Of a stretch of 64,000 nucleotides of DNA, positions 62,414 through 64,000 are shown in pieces. The position numbers were made by a program, and so were the translations under genes. The notes beneath the pieces were generated by a model, which saw nothing but the letters and a program-made list of their open reading frames with translations, was not told the DNA's origin and did not search any database. The DNA is from Fictibacillus halophilus (GTDB lineage Bacteria; Bacillota; Bacilli; Bacillales; Fictibacillaceae), in the NCBI RefSeq assembly GCF_016401385.1, contig NZ_JAEACF010000001.1, forward strand, positions 2,294,001 through 2,358,000, read 5' to 3'. Position 1 is the first letter of the stretch, and every line of letters begins with the position of its first letter.

Positions 62414-62713
62414 TTAGTCTTTATTATATTCCAACATACCGCCAGTCATATTCTTCACCTTAAATCCATGATCTTGCAGGAAATAAGCTACATTCTCACT
62501 GCGTCGTCCGGAACGGCAGACGATGATGTGTTCTTCGTCTTTGTTTATTTCATCTAATCGAACGGGTATCTCACCCATTTTAATATGAGTTGCCTCTGGG
62601 ATCTTCCCTTCAGCTACTTCTTCATCTTCACGAACATCAATTAGAGAAATCTTTTTACCCTCTTGGAGCAATTGCTTAACTTCTGACGGTGAAATTTCTT
62701 TTAATTCTTCCAT
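62414..62713 (-). CDS. ytwF: YtwF, rhodanese-like protein
   Basis: A 99-residue single rhodanese domain with the active-site loop CRSGRRS (C66) and LIDVREDEEVAEGKIPEATH. It may transfer sulfane sulfur; partner unknown. Two ATGs are present; the one at 62713 is nine bases from AAAGGAGG, the other (62719) only three. It lies directly downstream of leuS, with 15 bases between the ORFs, and may be co-transcribed. Confidence 0.9.
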   Translation of the reverse strand: MEELKEISPSEVKQLLQEGKKISLIDVREDEEVAEGKIPEATHIKMGEIPVRLDEINKDEEHIIVCRSGRRSENVAYFLQDHGFKVKNMTGGMLEYNKD

Positions 62714-62728
62714 GAGCATGTGCCTCCT

Positions 62729-64000
62729 TTAATTCGCTACGATATTCACAAGCTTACCTGGAACTGTAATGACTTTGCGAATCGTCTTTCCTTCAATGCT
62801 TTGTTGAACGGATTCATCTTTTAAAGCAGCCTCTTCCATATCAGAACCACTGATGTTTGCGGCAATCGTCATCTTCGCTTTAAGTTTGCCGTTCACTTGC
62901 ACAACAATTTCAACTTCATTTTCTACTAGTTGCGCTTCATCCCAAACTGGCCAAGAAGCATAAGCGATACTGCCTTCTCCACCTAGCATTTCCCAAAGCT
63001 CTTCGCAAATATGCGGAGCGATCGGGGAAAGCATCTTAACAAAACCTTGCATGAAATCTTTTGGAAGAACTTCCTGCTTGTTCGCTTCATTAACAAATAC
63101 CATCAATTGTGAAATGGCTGTATTAAAGCGAAGCCCTTCATAATCTTCAGTTACTTTCTTAACCGTCATATGATAAAGACGATTGAAGGCTTCAGTTCCA
63201 TTTGTATCTTGAATAGAAGGATTTATCTTCTCTCCATCTTCAGCAAGAAGTAATCTCCAAACACGATCAAGGAATCTGCGAGCTCCATCTAAACCAGTTG
63301 TGCTCCATGCGATGGAAGCATCAAGTGGACCCATGAACATCTCATACAAACGTAGTGTATCTGCACCATGGCTTGATACAATCTCATCAGGATTCACAAC
63401 GTTTCCTTTAGATTTACTCATCTTTTCATTATTCTCCCCAAGAATCATTCCTTGGTTGAAAAGTTTTTGGAAAGGCTCTTTTGTCGGAACGATACCAAGA
63501 TCATACATAACCTTGTGCCAGAAACGAGCATAAAGAAGATGCAGCACCGCGTGCTCCGCTCCACCAATATAAATATCAACTGGTAGCCAATGCTTCAACT
63601 TTTCAGGAGATGCTAATTGCTCCTCATTTTTCGGATCGATATAACGAAGATAATACCAACAGCTTCCTGCCCATTGCGGCATCGTATTCGTTTCACGACG
63701 TCCTTTCTTTCCTGTTTCAGGATCTACAACGTTTACCCACTCTTCTACGTTAGCAAGTGGGGATTCTCCTGTTCCTGAAGGTTTGATCTCTTTAACAACC
63801 GGTAGAAGAAGAGGAAGCTGATCTTCTGAAACCGTCGACATCGTGCCATCTTCCCAGTGGATGACCGGGATTGGCTCGCCCCAATAACGCTGACGAGAGA
63901 ATAACCAGTCACGAAGACGATACGTGATCTTCTTCTCACCTTTTTTGTTCTCAGAAAGCCATTCGTTCATCGTTGTAATCGCTTCTTCTTTTTGCATGCC
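62729..64000 (-). CDS. leuS: Leucyl-tRNA synthetase (C-terminal part)
   Basis: The last 423 residues of LeuS; the start lies beyond 64000. Present are the [19 protein letters not shown] segment, the zinc/LSD-containing insert, the KMSKS loop (EKMSKSKGN), the anticodon-binding helices and the C-terminal domain ending [14 protein letters not shown]. The editing domain and HIGH motif are outside the window. Confidence 0.97.
   Translation of the reverse strand, partial: GMQKEEAITTMNEWLSENKKGEKKITYRLRDWLFSRQRYWGEPIPVIHWEDGTMSTVSEDQLPLLLPVVKEIKPSGTGESPLANVEEWVNVVDPETGKKGRRETNTMPQWAGSCWYYLRYIDPKNEEQLASPEKLKHWLPVDIYIGGAEHAVLHLLYARFWHKVMYDLGIVPTKEPFQKLFNQGMILGENNEKMSKSKGNVVNPDEIVSSHGADTLRLYEMFMGPLDASIAWSTTGLDGARRFLDRVWRLLLAEDGEKINPSIQDTNGTEAFNRLYHMTVKKVTEDYEGLRFNTAISQLMVFVNEANKQEVLPKDFMQGFVKMLSPIAPHICEELWEMLGGEGSIAYASWPVWDEAQLVENEVEIVVQVNGKLKAKMTIAANISGSDMEEAALKDESVQQSIEGKTIRKVITVPGKLVNIVAN

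Noticed and set aside
1..64000. tRNA or rRNA genes, insertion sequences, prophage, integrative element
   Set aside because: No cloverleaf or rRNA signatures, transposase, integrase, terminal repeats or composition shifts were seen.

Overview
This is a chromosomal segment of a low-GC, Gram-positive, spore-forming Bacillaceae bacterium. The gene order is the ezrA–leuS stretch known from Bacillus subtilis (ezrA, hisJ, yttP, ytsP, rpsD, tyrS, acsA, acuABC, ccpA, aroA, ytxGHJ, murC, sftA, ytpQ, ytpP, ytoP, ytnP, trmB, ytzH, ytmP, amyX, ytlRQP, pepV, ytzE, ytzG, ytgP, ytfP, ytwF, leuS). It carries enough insertions and substitutions to point to a relative outside the B. subtilis group; a Fictibacillus-like genome is plausible, but that is inference. 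There are no rRNA or tRNA genes, phage genes, transposases or CRISPR arrays. The window is mostly core and housekeeping, so novelty lies in regulatory DNA and in a few unusual proteins.

Layout. 1–8 kb: start of ezrA, hisJ, a TetR regulator, free methionine sulfoxide reductase, a catabolite-controlled methionine gamma-lyase, rpsD with a long leader, a soluble PAS chemoreceptor, an aldo/keto reductase, and tyrS behind a T-box. 8–19 kb: a class A penicillin-binding protein, the divergent acsA / acuABC acetate module, mtnN, ccpA and the chorismate mutase–DAHP synthase fusion. 19–30 kb: an extended FtsA-like protein of 716 residues, the ytxGHJ stress operon with a sigma-B-type promoter, an M29 aminopeptidase, murC, a nicotinate phosphoribosyltransferase-like gene, a five-unit repeat with an exact 20-bp period, and the DNA translocase sftA. 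30–40 kb: ytpQ, a queF-like gene, a thioredoxin-like gene, a lone EIIC-type membrane protein, a transmembrane chemoreceptor with a sigma-D-like promoter, an MltG homologue, ytoP, and queDEC behind a preQ1 riboswitch. 40–64 kb: ytzB, ytnP, trmB, ytzH, ytmP, amyX, ytlRQP, a cysteine synthase paralogue, an MFS transporter, pepV, a K+ channel, a candidate noncoding RNA, ytzE, a PRC-barrel protein, ytzG, murJ (ytgP), ytfP, cse60, an SDR-like protein, a PAS-GGDEF-EAL protein, ytwF and the 3' part of leuS.

How the parts connect. CcpA is encoded here, and three candidate cre operators lie in the same window: at the megL promoter, in early acsA and at the acuA promoter. Carbon catabolite control of acetate and methionine use can therefore be read locally. 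AcuA and AcuC are the known acetylation/deacetylation pair for AcsA, whose target lysine is present. QueD, QueE, QueC and a QueF-like protein give a preQ1 pathway under a preQ1 riboswitch. Envelope and division functions recur: EzrA, PBP, FtsA-like, MurC, SftA, MltG and MurJ.

The least explained items are the candidate RNA at about 53529–53704, which has a strong promoter, a terminator, a competing antiterminator helix and a three-codon reading frame; the 20-bp phased GCCGATAT repeat; the C-terminal half of the FtsA-like protein; and three genes (mltG, ytoP, cse60) whose start regions abut or lie inside terminator-like hairpins.
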